Part shown: positions 1 to 7,626 of the stretch, piece by piece
Position numbering within the stretch: the stretch's first letter is position 1
How the letters are laid out: each line of letters begins with the position of its first letter
Assembly (NCBI GenBank): GCA_910578585.1
Contig: CAJTRG010000004.1
Location: 97,294-161,293 of the forward strand
Direction: 5' to 3'
Length of the DNA stretch: 64,000 bases
From: an uncultured Mailhella sp.
Lineage (GTDB): Bacteria; Desulfobacterota; Desulfovibrionia; Desulfovibrionales; Desulfovibrionaceae
The notes under the pieces: generated by a model
What the model was told of the DNA's origin: nothing
The model's input: only the letters and a program-made list of their open reading frames with translations
The model's database searches: none
Position numbers and translations under genes: made by a program

Positions 1-141
1 ATTTTTAGGTATATGTATTTATTGAATTTTTTAGAAGAAATTGAAGACCCTACAGAGGCCGTTTATTCTGACAAGGGATTGTTTTTGACATGTTTAGGTT
101 TTTGTTTGTATATATTTTTAATCCTTTTTAAAGTAGTGTAG
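1..141 (+). CDS. C-terminal end of a UbiA-family prenyltransferase-like membrane protein (partial)
   Basis: An open frame runs from the first base of the window to a TAG at 139-141, so only the last 46 residues are present. They read as a short loop (around FRYMYLLNFLEE, then DPTEAVYSDKGL) followed by one hydrophobic helix and the stop. This pattern, RY-x-L followed by a P-T/E-E and an SD-x-x-L motif before the last helix, resembles the C-terminus of decaprenyl-phosphate phosphoribosyltransferases of the UbiA superfamily, which make polyprenyl-phospho-pentose donors for envelope glycans. The stop lies only 4 bases before the next start, so it is probably co-transcribed with the SMR-type flippase gene. 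Seen: the frame and the helix. The family is an inference from a short stretch. Confidence 0.5.
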   Translation: MFRYMYLLNFLEEIEDPTEAVYSDKGLFLTCLGFCLYIFLILFKVV

Positions 142-145
142 TTCT

Positions 146-514
146 ATGAAATTATTTTTATTGATGTTTTCCAGTGTGTTTTTATGTTCTCTGGCGCAAT
201 TATTGGTCAAAAAGGGAATGAGCATACTGGGCATTTATTCCTTTTCCTTGTCACAATTGGTGAGCCTTGCCATTTCTGTTTTTACAAACATTTATTTGTT
301 TTTAGGCATGTGCTGTTATGGCATAAGCGTTTTATTGTGGATGATAGTTCTTTCACGGGTTCCGGTTTCTGTTGCCTATCCATTTTCCAGCATTGGCTTT
401 ATTATTACAATGATTTTCTCTTATTTTTTGTTTAATGAAATGATTACCGTGAATAAAGTAATGGGCATGGGCCTCATTTGTTTAGGCGTATATTTAGTCT
501 TTTCAACGCATTAA
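146..514 (+). CDS. Small multidrug-resistance (SMR)/ArnE-like membrane protein, putative polyprenyl-phosphate-sugar flippase subunit
   Basis: The protein has 122 residues and four hydrophobic segments (about 3-22, 33-57, 66-92, 98-119), the size and topology of SMR/EamA half-transporters. The end reads NKVMGMGLICLGVYLVF, typical of the last helix of ArnE and EmrE-like proteins, and the central RVPVSVAYPFSSIGFI matches the conserved third helix of that family. ArnE-type proteins pair with a partner to flip lipid-linked aminosugars or pentoses across the inner membrane. The gene follows a putative UbiA prenyltransferase end after 4 bases and precedes a truncated polytopic membrane protein, which fits a lipid-linked sugar pathway. 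The region is clearly more AT-rich than the miaB-grpE block that follows, suggesting acquisition. The substrate cannot be deduced, and a generic SMR exporter is the alternative. Confidence 0.7.
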   Translation: MKLFLLMFSSVFLCSLAQLLVKKGMSILGIYSFSLSQLVSLAISVFTNIYLFLGMCCYGISVLLWMIVLSRVPVSVAYPFSSIGFIITMIFSYFLFNEMITVNKVMGMGLICLGVYLVFSTH

Positions 515-543
515 ATTGAATAGTTATCATAAGTAAGTTGTAA

Positions 544-1077
544 GTGTTTTTTATTGAAAATTGTTTAACCTTCATATTTTTAGCTTTAACACCAATTTTT
601 CTGATAAAATACTGGAAATTACCTGTTACACTTTTCAACATATTTGCTCTATCTGTAATTTTACTTTTACATCCACGAGTATTATATATTATCTATTTTT
701 TACATTTATCTTATGCATATATGCTAACACCTTTACTTATTATTGCCTTGATTTTATCTGAAAAGAAGAATTATAAAATAGCAATTTTATCAATTTTATT
801 TTTTGTATTAGCTTTAGGAGATTATAATGTTTGTATAAATATATTAGCAGTATTCCCATATGCTATTCTAGAGCATTTCCGGAAATTATTGCAACAAATT
901 TTTATAAGAAAGCTTAAAAGGTTTTGTAAAGGGGGGCAGGGGAAGAAACTTTTTCAGCCACCGAAGGCGACGAAGTCGTTTGCGTTTGCGAAGAATGAGC
1001 AATTACGCAAATGGACAGCAGAGATAAAGTTTTTCCCCTGCATAGAAAAGTCGCAAGATTTATTGGAAATGCTCTAG
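544..1077 (+). pseudogene. Truncated polytopic membrane protein whose 3' end is supplied by a dispersed repeat
   Basis: A frame of 177 codons starts at a GTG at 544 with no convincing ribosome binding site. Residues 1-108 form three to four hydrophobic helices of the kind seen in membrane glycosyltransferases or lipid-linked sugar polymerases. From about residue 109 the frame runs into the repeat at 868-1077 and becomes a basic, soluble tail (KKLFQPPKATKSFAFAKNEQ and onward). The stop TAG lies in the last three bases of the repeat. The protein therefore appears to be a native membrane protein cut short by insertion of the element, or the remnant of a longer gene. It follows the SMR-type gene by about 30 bases. 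No function can be assigned. It may still be translated as a chimera. Confidence 0.45.
868..1077. repeat. Dispersed ~210-bp element with 13-bp terminal inverted repeats (MITE-like)
   Basis: The element is bounded by CTAGAGCATTTCC at 868-880 and its exact reverse complement at 1065-1077. Inside, GCAGGGGAAGAAACTT (937-952) is mirrored imperfectly by AAGTTTTTCCCCTGC (1027-1041). There are also smaller hairpins, for example CGAC-GAA-GTCG near 968 and TTTGCG/CGCAAA at 979-984 and 1006-1011. A second copy of its left half occurs at 63902-64000, with only one mismatch over the ~50 bases from GTTTTGTAAAGGGG to the window end. No transposase is encoded, which suggests a non-autonomous element. The outer CTAG may be a duplicated target site rather than part of the element. 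It supplies stop codons to the converging genes on both sides. Confidence 0.75.
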
Positions 1078-1559
1078 TAGTCGATACTGTGGTTATTTTC
1101 TTTTGCCCAGTTGCGGAACTGTTCAATCCAGGTGAGGAAGAGGGGGATTTCTTTTTGTTCGCGGTAGGCTTTGTATTCTTCATCAGACATGGAATCTTCA
1201 ATCTTGGAATCATTATCTGCTTCATCCTGCACAAAGCCGTAAAATACATTGAGTTTATTGTTAAAAGTGGTGTTCATGCTCATTTCGTGCATGAAGCTGG
1301 CAAATTCTTCATCTGTGAGCTTTAATTCGCTTTGTACAAAGGAGAAAATCGCGCTTTTTACATCATTGAGGACAATGGGACTGTGCCGGATTTTTTCCAT
1401 AAGAGGAACTAAATGGGGAACCTGGTTTTTGCACTCATTGTATAAAATTTCCGGAATTTCGATACTGGCGTTGATGTGATCTTCTGCTTCTTCAAAGCAA
1501 AAATAGCGAGCCCAATGCTCAAAAAATATAGCGTCCAGAAGAAGTTTTTGTTTGTCCAT
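1074..1559 (-). CDS. Hypothetical acidic cytoplasmic protein next to miaB
   Basis: The protein has 161 residues and no signal peptide or membrane segment, is rich in Glu and Asp, and is predicted helical throughout. It opens MDKQKLLLDAIFFEHW and ends with a Trp/Asn-rich helix (WIEQFRNWAKENNHSIDY). I do not recognise a family. It starts 8 bases after the miaB stop in the same direction, so it is almost certainly the last gene of the grpE-miaB transcript. Its TAG stop lies within the last bases of the dispersed repeat at 868-1077, so the element inserted right at the 3' end of this gene and may have replaced its original terminus. The last residue or two may therefore differ from relatives without the insertion. 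Confidence 0.75.
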   Translation of the reverse strand: MDKQKLLLDAIFFEHWARYFCFEEAEDHINASIEIPEILYNECKNQVPHLVPLMEKIRHSPIVLNDVKSAIFSFVQSELKLTDEEFASFMHEMSMNTTFNNKLNVFYGFVQDEADNDSKIEDSMSDEEYKAYREQKEIPLFLTWIEQFRNWAKENNHSIDY

Positions 1560-1567
1560 ACTATGTC

Positions 1568-3019
1568 CTATTTTTGGAGGAGTTTCCCGAGCAGGGAATG
1601 CTTTTTGGCGGTGATAATTTTTGCAGGCACAATATCGCCGGCTTTGCAGGTTAAATGATTAGGGATAATGAGGTTAACGGTATTGCCCCAGACATCATGG
1701 CCTTGCCAGCTGGTGTTTTCCGTGTCGTTTTCTGTTGTTTCGGTAACTGTTTTAATGGTTTCTACATTGATAGAACTGTCTGTTATTTCTGAATATTTTG
1801 GCTTTGCGCTTTTGGCTTCAAGAAGAACTTCTGTTTCCATGCCCACTCGTGAGTCAAGCCATTTTTCCCCCAGTTCGTTTTGCAATTCCATAAGGCGATT
1901 CAGGCGGTCAAGCCCTGTCTTGGCTGGAACTTTATTCTGCATTTTAGAAGCTCGTGTTCCCGGTCTGTCGGAATAGACGAAGGAAAAGGAGGAAATAAAA
2001 TTTGCTTCTTTCATAATACGCAGGGTTTCTTGAAAATCTTCTTCTGTTTCTCCCGGAAAGCCCACAATGAGGTCAGTGGAGAGGGCTGCATCAGGACGGG
2101 CAAGACGGAGCTTTTCGACCAAACACATAAAATCCTGGTTGGTATAGCCGCGTCCCATTTTTTCAAGCACGGCATTGGAACCAGCCTGTAATGGCAAATG
2201 GATACGGGGGGCAAGCACAGGAAGTTCTTTATAGGCTCTCACTGTGGCATCGCAAAAATCACGTGGATGCAGGGTAACAAGATGAAGCCGTTTCAAGCCC
2301 TTGAGTTGAGCAACTTCATAGAGTAATTCCACAAAATGGGGCGCGTCACTGGCTTTATCCTTGCCATAGGCATTGACGTTTTGCCCCAGCAGCGTTAAAT
2401 CGCAAATACCGCGATCCAGCCATTCCTGACATTCATGCAAAATAGAGGCAAGAGGACGGGATTTTTGGCGGCCGCGGGTATAGGGCACAATGCAGTAAGC
2501 GCAAAAATTGTTGCAGCCCTGCATAATATTGACAAAGGCACGCGTATCATTACCCCTGGTGCTTTCCTCACTGTTTCCAGTGGGCAGAAGAGGGATATTT
2601 TTGAAATAGTCAAGTTCAGGGGCTCTGTCGGGAAATTCTTTGGTGAATTTTAAATAAGAAAGGCGCAGTTTAGGATTTTTTGCAATCTTTTCAAAAGCTT
2701 CCGGAGCATGCTCTATGCCGTCACTGCCCAGCACAAGGCGTACATGGGCATTCTTTTCCCAGAGCTTTTCGCCCATTTGCTGGGCCACGCAGCCAGCCAC
2801 AGCAACGCTTGCCTTTGGGTTGACATCGCGAATGATTCCCAGCATGCTGAGCACTTTATGCTGAGGTTTTTCGCGCACAGAACAGGTATTCATGAAAACA
2901 AAATCTGCTGTTTCCATGCTTGTTTCTTCCCAGCCCATTTTGACAAGACAGCGAGCGACCCAGGCACTGTCGTTAACATTCATCTGACAGCCATAGGTTA
3001 TGCAGTGAAAAGAAGGCAT
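1568..3019 (-). CDS. miaB: tRNA-2-methylthio-N6-dimethylallyladenosine synthase MiaB
   Basis: MiaB is a radical-SAM methylthiotransferase that adds the 2-methylthio group to i6A37 of tRNAs reading UNN codons. The N-terminal UPF0004 domain carries the cluster-ligating cysteines C11, C46 and C77. The radical-SAM motif CNNFCAYC has its three ligands at C169, C173 and C176 and continues into IVPYTRGRQKSR. A C-terminal TRAM domain follows from about residue 390. The length of 483 is some 30-40 residues above most MiaB proteins. The excess is an acidic, Thr-rich insert (about residues 410-435, TVTETTENDTENTSWQGHD) inside the TRAM domain. The gene lies 9 bases downstream of grpE and 8 bases upstream of a hypothetical gene, so the three probably form one transcript. 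Identification is secure. The role of the insert is unknown. Confidence 0.96.
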   Translation of the reverse strand: MPSFHCITYGCQMNVNDSAWVARCLVKMGWEETSMETADFVFMNTCSVREKPQHKVLSMLGIIRDVNPKASVAVAGCVAQQMGEKLWEKNAHVRLVLGSDGIEHAPEAFEKIAKNPKLRLSYLKFTKEFPDRAPELDYFKNIPLLPTGNSEESTRGNDTRAFVNIMQGCNNFCAYCIVPYTRGRQKSRPLASILHECQEWLDRGICDLTLLGQNVNAYGKDKASDAPHFVELLYEVAQLKGLKRLHLVTLHPRDFCDATVRAYKELPVLAPRIHLPLQAGSNAVLEKMGRGYTNQDFMCLVEKLRLARPDAALSTDLIVGFPGETEEDFQETLRIMKEANFISSFSFVYSDRPGTRASKMQNKVPAKTGLDRLNRLMELQNELGEKWLDSRVGMETEVLLEAKSAKPKYSEITDSSINVETIKTVTETTENDTENTSWQGHDVWGNTVNLIIPNHLTCKAGDIVPAKIITAKKHSLLGKLLQK

Positions 3020-3028
3020 GCGCTATTC

Positions 3029-3622
3029 CTAAACTGTGGTGTCAATATTAGATGTGCTTTGTGCTTTGCAGACACTGACTTTTGCAGAACGAAGCAGGCG
3101 GTTTTTCAGTTTATAGCCTTTTTGCATAACAGAAATAATATGTCCGGCAGGGATTTCCGGATCTTCTGCCTGAGCAATGGCTTCATGAAATTCTGGATTG
3201 AATTCTTCTCCCACCGTGCCAACAGGTTCAAGACCGTGTTTTTTGACCGCGTCAAGGAGAAGTTTTTTGGTCATTTCAACGCCCATGATCGTGTCTTTGC
3301 AGGCTTCATTTTTACTGCCGTATTGCAGTGCCAGGTCAAGATTATCAAGGGTTGGCAAAAGATCAGACAAAACAGATTCAGCCACATATGCCATTTGTTC
3401 ATCTTTTTCTTTTTGCAGGCGTTTTTTGAAATTTTCCATTTCAGCCAGGGCGCGAATGCGGATATCTTCAGCTTCTTTATGTATATTGCAGTCAGGGCAA
3501 ATAAGCGCTTTGCAGTCTTCTGGATTTAATGCACATTTTTCTGTATTCTCAGCTGTATTTTCAGCTTCTTCTCTTTCTTCAAATTCTTCTTCTTTATGGT
3601 TATGCAAATGTTTTTTAGACAT
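3029..3622 (-). CDS. grpE: GrpE nucleotide exchange factor for DnaK
   Basis: GrpE releases ADP from DnaK and is a dimer with a long helical stalk. Here the 197-residue protein has an acidic, disordered start, a coiled-coil region (RIRALAEMENFKKRLQKEK, about residues 55-75) and the beta domain ending with HIISVMQKGYKLKNRLLRSA, the GrpE signature. The N-terminal segment contains four cysteines at about C30, C37, C42 and C45 (DCKALICPDC), absent from E. coli GrpE and suggestive of a metal-binding or redox-sensitive knuckle. The ATG is preceded by AAAGGAG, and a good sigma-70-type promoter lies at 3648-3676. dnaK is not in the window. The gene heads the grpE-miaB-hypothetical transcript. Secure identification. 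Confidence 0.95.
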   Translation of the reverse strand: MSKKHLHNHKEEEFEEREEAENTAENTEKCALNPEDCKALICPDCNIHKEAEDIRIRALAEMENFKKRLQKEKDEQMAYVAESVLSDLLPTLDNLDLALQYGSKNEACKDTIMGVEMTKKLLLDAVKKHGLEPVGTVGEEFNPEFHEAIAQAEDPEIPAGHIISVMQKGYKLKNRLLRSAKVSVCKAQSTSNIDTTV

Positions 3623-3647
3623 ATTTGCTCCTTTATCGTTTTTCTAA

Positions 3648-3676
3648 AAAGTAGGTATGAACTTTGCTTCTGTCAA
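3648..3676 (-). promoter_or_regulatory. Sigma-70-type promoter of grpE
   Basis: On the minus strand TTGACA (3671-3676) and TACTTT (3648-3653) are separated by exactly 17 bases. They lie about 30 bases upstream of the grpE start in the only sizeable gap between fliI and grpE. A heat-shock sigma factor could also use this region, but no clear sigma-32 consensus is visible. Confidence 0.65.
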
Positions 3677-3711
3677 GGTTTTGGCGCAAAATTCTTTTTC
3701 ATTTGCTGAGT

Positions 3712-5085
3712 TTATTGCTGCTGGGGATTGATTTCCATGCCCTGCTTTTGCGTGTGCATGCTTTGTTCAGCACGGGCAGCTAACTGGAGCATTTTGGTAA
3801 AGCTGTCCATAATGGATTCAGGCTCATTAATACCTTGCATAAGAAATTCATTGATAGGCTTATTAAATTGAATAGCTGCGTCAATTTCAGCATTGGAGCC
3901 CTTGCTGTACGCCCCGATATTGATCATATCTTCAGAAGAATTATAGGTGGAAAGCAAGTTAGTGAGTATACGTCCGGCCTTGACCAGATCTTTTTCAATA
4001 ATATCATTGCGCAGACGGCTGATGGATTTCAAAACGTCGATAGCGGGAAAATGTCCTTTGTCTGCCAGTTGACGGGTAAGCACAATGTGTCCGTCCAAAA
4101 TGGAACGCACGGCATCAGCGATAGGTTCGTTGAAATCGTCACCGTCAACAAGCACAGTATAAATACCTGTAATAGTTCCTTTATCAGAACGGCCTGCCCG
4201 TTCCAGAAGCCGGGGAAGCTGAGCAAAAACAGAAGGGGTATACCCTTTAGTGGTGGGCGGTTCACCGGTGGCAAGTCCGATTTCACGGGAAGCCATGGCA
4301 AAACGGGTGATAGAGTCCATCATGAGCAGAACGTTTTTGCCCTGATCGCGGAAATATTCAGCCACAGCCGTGGCAGCATAGGCAGCGCGCATACGCACAA
4401 GAGCAGGCTGGTCAGAGGTGGCAACCACAATACAGGAACGTTCCATACCTTCTTTGCCAAGGTCACGTTCCATAAATTCCAAAACTTCACGGCCACGTTC
4501 GCCAATCAGTCCCATAACAATGATATCAGCTTCTGTGTAGCGGGCCATCATGCCCATGAGCGTAGATTTACCAACGCCGGATCCTGCCATAATCCCTACA
4601 CGCTGTCCCTTGCCCATGGTGATCAGAGAATTGATACAGCGCACGCCCACGTCAAGTGTCTCGTCAATGCGCGGCCGGTCAAGAGGTGCAGGCGGTTCTG
4701 CATACAGGGAGATCATGGTTTCCGGATTGATAGGAGCTTTTTTGTCAAGAGGATTGCCAAAGGCGTCCAGCGTTCTGCCTAAAAGTTCAGATGAGGCAGG
4801 AAAGAGCGGAGGCAGACTTGAATTTTGGATAAGACTGCCGGGGCGCACTCCGCGCATTTCCCCATAGGGCATAAAGAGCAGGCTGTTATCGCGAAAGCCC
4901 ACCACTTCCGCCGCAATGGGACTGTCTTTCTTATTTTCAGGAATAATATGGCACACATCGCCTAAACTCGCTTTTAATCCCGTTGCTTCCACAACAAGTC
5001 CCACCACTTTGGTTACTTTACCAAAGCTTTGTACAGGATTGCTGTCTTTTAATAAACGAATACAAGTTCTTGGATCAAAAGGCAT
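3712..5085 (-). CDS. fliI: Flagellar export ATPase FliI
   Basis: FliI is the hexameric ATPase of the flagellar type III export apparatus, on the cytoplasmic side of the basal body. The 457-residue protein has an N-terminal beta-barrel domain, Walker A AGSGVGKS at residues 167-174, the Walker B strand ending LLMMDSITR near 255, and the export-ATPase stretch ATGEPPTTKGYTPSVFAQLP, which separates it from F1 beta subunits. The C-terminus is helical and ends in a Gln-rich tail. It starts 12 bases after fliH in the order fliG-fliH-fliI. The next gene downstream is grpE instead of the usual fliJ, which is not in the window. The start has an AAGAGA ribosome binding site. Secure. Confidence 0.95.
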   Translation of the reverse strand: MPFDPRTCIRLLKDSNPVQSFGKVTKVVGLVVEATGLKASLGDVCHIIPENKKDSPIAAEVVGFRDNSLLFMPYGEMRGVRPGSLIQNSSLPPLFPASSELLGRTLDAFGNPLDKKAPINPETMISLYAEPPAPLDRPRIDETLDVGVRCINSLITMGKGQRVGIMAGSGVGKSTLMGMMARYTEADIIVMGLIGERGREVLEFMERDLGKEGMERSCIVVATSDQPALVRMRAAYAATAVAEYFRDQGKNVLLMMDSITRFAMASREIGLATGEPPTTKGYTPSVFAQLPRLLERAGRSDKGTITGIYTVLVDGDDFNEPIADAVRSILDGHIVLTRQLADKGHFPAIDVLKSISRLRNDIIEKDLVKAGRILTNLLSTYNSSEDMINIGAYSKGSNAEIDAAIQFNKPINEFLMQGINEPESIMDSFTKMLQLAARAEQSMHTQKQGMEINPQQQ

Positions 5086-5097
5086 AGTTTTCTCTTA

Positions 5098-6561
5098 TTA
5101 TTTATCGTTAAAGCCCATTTCAGCTAAAAGGTCGTCTGCAAGATCCTGAGGCAGGGCATGTCCTTCTTCCTGTTTTGGTTCAGGTTTGCCAAGAAATTCT
5201 TCAACCATGTCCGCTGCTTCTGCATGGGCAGTTTCAGCATGCGTTTCAGGCGCGTCAGGCAGTTCGTCAATAACTTTGACCGGTTCAGGATTATCAAAAA
5301 GACTGTCAATATCAGCCTGAGCGGGCTTTTGTGCTGTTTGTGATGCCGGATTGTCGAAAAGATCATCAATATCTGCTTGGGCCGGAGCAGCCTGCTGTTT
5401 TGGTGCCTGCACTGGTTCCGGCGCTTGCGGAGCAGGCATTTCTTCCTGTATTTCCAGCGCAAGATCCAATTGGGCTTGCTCTTCTGCCTGCAAGTCTTGA
5501 GGAATAACTTGTTCTGTATTGCTTTGCACCTGTTCAAAAGCAATATCTGCCATATTTTCAGCCATGGAAATTTCATCTTGAGCAGGCATTTCTTCCTGAA
5601 CATTAGCCTGTTCCGGCATGATGCTTTGCAAAGGAATTTCTGTGATTGGCTCTGGATTTTGTTCCATGGAATGGCGAATAACAGGATTATTTTGCATTTC
5701 ATGGTTGAGGCTGTCTTTGAGCTGCTGTTCTAAAAGTTCCTCATCATGATTTTTCGGCAAAATAAGATTGTCTAAAATTTCCTGCACAAATTTTTGGCGT
5801 TCATTATGGGAATTTTTGATAAAAACATTATCGCTTTCCAGTTCAAGGCTGCCCGGTTCAAGCTCCTTGCTGGATTCCATACTCCATGCCTTTTCCCGTG
5901 AATTTTCAAGAACTTGGGTAATAAGTTCAGCATCAGCAGGATTGACGCGAACAATAAAATTTTTCTTATCTATGAGCTTTTGCACACATTCATCAAGTAA
6001 TTGCTTTAAAATGGCTTCTTTTTCAGTACTTGCCACCCAGCCTGTGCCCACTTCAATGGCATCGAGAGTTAATTGCTTTAAATCTTCCTTCCAGACATCA
6101 TAAAATTTACCCAGCTGTTCATGGATGGAGAGCAAAACCACAGCCGTGCTTTCGCCCAGTGCCTGTTGGTTTTGAGCAAGAATTTGGTTTAAATCATTTT
6201 GTGCTTTTTGCACTGCTTCGTTATATACATCTTGATAGCGCTGTTCAGCATTACCTAAAACACCTTGCGCTTTTTGCTCGATTTCCTGTGCCTGTCTGGT
6301 TGCCTGACTGGTGATTTCCTGGGCATGCAGTTCTGCTTCGTGAATAATTTCATCGCTTCTGCGTTTTGCCTGCAGGAGAAGACCACGTACTTTTTCCGTG
6401 GCACGGGTTTTTACGCTTTCCAAATACTCATTTTCAGCTTCTTCGCTCCATTTGACGTCCTTCTTTTGATTGAGAAAAGCATCAACAGAGGTTTCCCTGT
6501 GGGCAAGAGGCCCCATAAAAATAGTATTATGTATTTTTTGTTCAGGATTAGACAAAAACAT
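5098..6561 (-). CDS. fliH: FliH-like flagellar export ATPase regulator with long acidic C-terminal tail
   Basis: FliH binds FliI as a dimer and docks it on the export gate. The order fliG-fliH-fliI and the long Gln/Glu/Ala coiled coil (about residues 45-150: VRGLLLQAKRRSDEIIHEAE, then a repeated QAxExxQ pattern) identify it. A FliH/V-ATPase-E-like domain follows (DAIEVGTGWVASTEKEAI, then VNPADAELITQVL). At about 487 residues it is roughly twice the usual length, because some 220 residues after the core are a low-complexity Glu/Pro/Ala/Gln tail. That tail contains two copies of an ADIDxLFDNP motif, similar to the short CheY-binding motif of FliM. I chose the ATG at 6561 (MFLSNPEQ), 14 bases inside fliG, for translational coupling. 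An ATG at 6606 would overlap fliG by 59 bases. Confidence 0.8.
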   Translation of the reverse strand: MFLSNPEQKIHNTIFMGPLAHRETSVDAFLNQKKDVKWSEEAENEYLESVKTRATEKVRGLLLQAKRRSDEIIHEAELHAQEITSQATRQAQEIEQKAQGVLGNAEQRYQDVYNEAVQKAQNDLNQILAQNQQALGESTAVVLLSIHEQLGKFYDVWKEDLKQLTLDAIEVGTGWVASTEKEAILKQLLDECVQKLIDKKNFIVRVNPADAELITQVLENSREKAWSMESSKELEPGSLELESDNVFIKNSHNERQKFVQEILDNLILPKNHDEELLEQQLKDSLNHEMQNNPVIRHSMEQNPEPITEIPLQSIMPEQANVQEEMPAQDEISMAENMADIAFEQVQSNTEQVIPQDLQAEEQAQLDLALEIQEEMPAPQAPEPVQAPKQQAAPAQADIDDLFDNPASQTAQKPAQADIDSLFDNPEPVKVIDELPDAPETHAETAHAEAADMVEEFLGKPEPKQEEGHALPQDLADDLLAEMGFNDK

Positions 6562-7546
6562 CACCTCCACCACCACGAGCAACAATAATCTTGCCTTGGG
6601 CTTCAAGGTTACGAACAGTTTTTACAATACTTTGCTGGGCTGCTTCAACATCAGAAAGCTTGGTTGGCCCCATATATTCCATTTCTTCCTTGAGCATGGA
6701 GGCTGCACGTTCAGACATGTTGCGGAAGAACAGATCTTTCATTTCGTCAGAAGCACCGCGAAGTGAGAGGGTAAGGTCTTCGTTGTTGATTTCCTTGAGG
6801 ATTTCACGAATACCCTTATCGTCAATATACTTGCAGTCTTCAAAGACGAACATAAGGTTACGGATATCTTCAGCCATTTGTGCAGAAGTTTCTTCGATTT
6901 CAGAAAGAACTTCTTCTTCAGTGGCACGGTCAACCTGGTTAAGAATTTCAGCAACAGACTGGGTACCGCCCACCTTCTTGCCTTCCTTGCTGCCCATGGC
7001 AATAAGTTGGCTTTGCAGAACGCGGTCAACTTCCATAATCATTTCCTCAGAAACGGATTCGAGGCGAGCCAAACGGATAAGAATTTCCGGACGAACGCCA
7101 GGAGGAAGCATAAGCAAAAGACTTGAAGCCTGATCCGGTTTCAAGTGACCCAAAATAAGGGCAAGGGTTTGCGGGTGTTCGTTGCGTAAAAGTTGGGCAA
7201 GAAGTTTTGGATTTGCGCGGTCAAGTTCCTGGAACGGAATAGGCCCTGTTTCAAGATTGAGAGAGTCAGCAACATATTTTGCTGTTTCAGAATCTAAATT
7301 GCTGGCAAGGACTTGTTTCAATGTTTCTTGTCCGCCGGAAACAATATCCAGTCCGTCGACAAGCGCCATGTGGAATTCACGTAAAATTGCTTCAACTTCT
7401 TCTTTTGAAACAGAATCAAGTTCCATAATGGCACGAGAAATACTGGTAATTTCCTGGCGTGTCATTCTATTAAATACGTCAGAGGCAAATTTATCCCCTA
7501 ATGCAAGTAAAATAACGGCTATTTTCTGTGTTCCTGTAAAATCCAT
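6548..7546 (-). CDS. fliG: Flagellar motor switch protein FliG
   Basis: FliG is the rotor protein that contacts the stator and with FliM and FliN forms the C-ring. The 332-residue length is typical. It begins with the FliG-N fold (GTQKIAVILLALGDKFASDV), carries the middle-domain EHPQTLALILGHLKPDQASS with the EHPQ motif, and the charged torque helix of the C-domain (DDKGIREILKEINNEDLTLS). The end is Gly-rich. The start is preceded by AAGGGAAG. A sigma-54-type promoter sits about 55-70 bases upstream at 7601-7617, so this is the first gene of the fliG-fliH-fliI unit. The usual upstream genes fliE and fliF are missing here and are replaced by cobU, indicating a split flagellar cluster. Secure. 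Confidence 0.96.
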   Translation of the reverse strand: MDFTGTQKIAVILLALGDKFASDVFNRMTRQEITSISRAIMELDSVSKEEVEAILREFHMALVDGLDIVSGGQETLKQVLASNLDSETAKYVADSLNLETGPIPFQELDRANPKLLAQLLRNEHPQTLALILGHLKPDQASSLLLMLPPGVRPEILIRLARLESVSEEMIMEVDRVLQSQLIAMGSKEGKKVGGTQSVAEILNQVDRATEEEVLSEIEETSAQMAEDIRNLMFVFEDCKYIDDKGIREILKEINNEDLTLSLRGASDEMKDLFFRNMSERAASMLKEEMEYMGPTKLSDVEAAQQSIVKTVRNLEAQGKIIVARGGGGDVFV

Positions 7547-7600
7547 GTATCTTCCCTTAATTTGTCAAATGAATGACAGATTTCATGCAATAGATTTTTA

Positions 7601-7617
7601 TGCAAAAAACTTGCCAA
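7601..7617 (-). promoter_or_regulatory. Sigma-54 (RpoN)-type promoter upstream of fliG
   Basis: The minus strand reads TTGGCAAGTTTTTTGCA. The invariant GG and GC dinucleotides are separated by exactly 10 bases, as in the consensus TGGCAC-N5-TTGCW. The GC element lies about 55 bases before the fliG start. RpoN control of flagellar genes is common. An enhancer-binding protein gene is not in the window. Confidence 0.65.
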
Positions 7618-7626
7618 AATGCATAC

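Noticed and set aside
914..1325. Small frames on both strands across the repeat and the hypothetical gene
   Set aside because: They overlap the better-supported 161-residue gene or the repeat and have no ribosome binding site.
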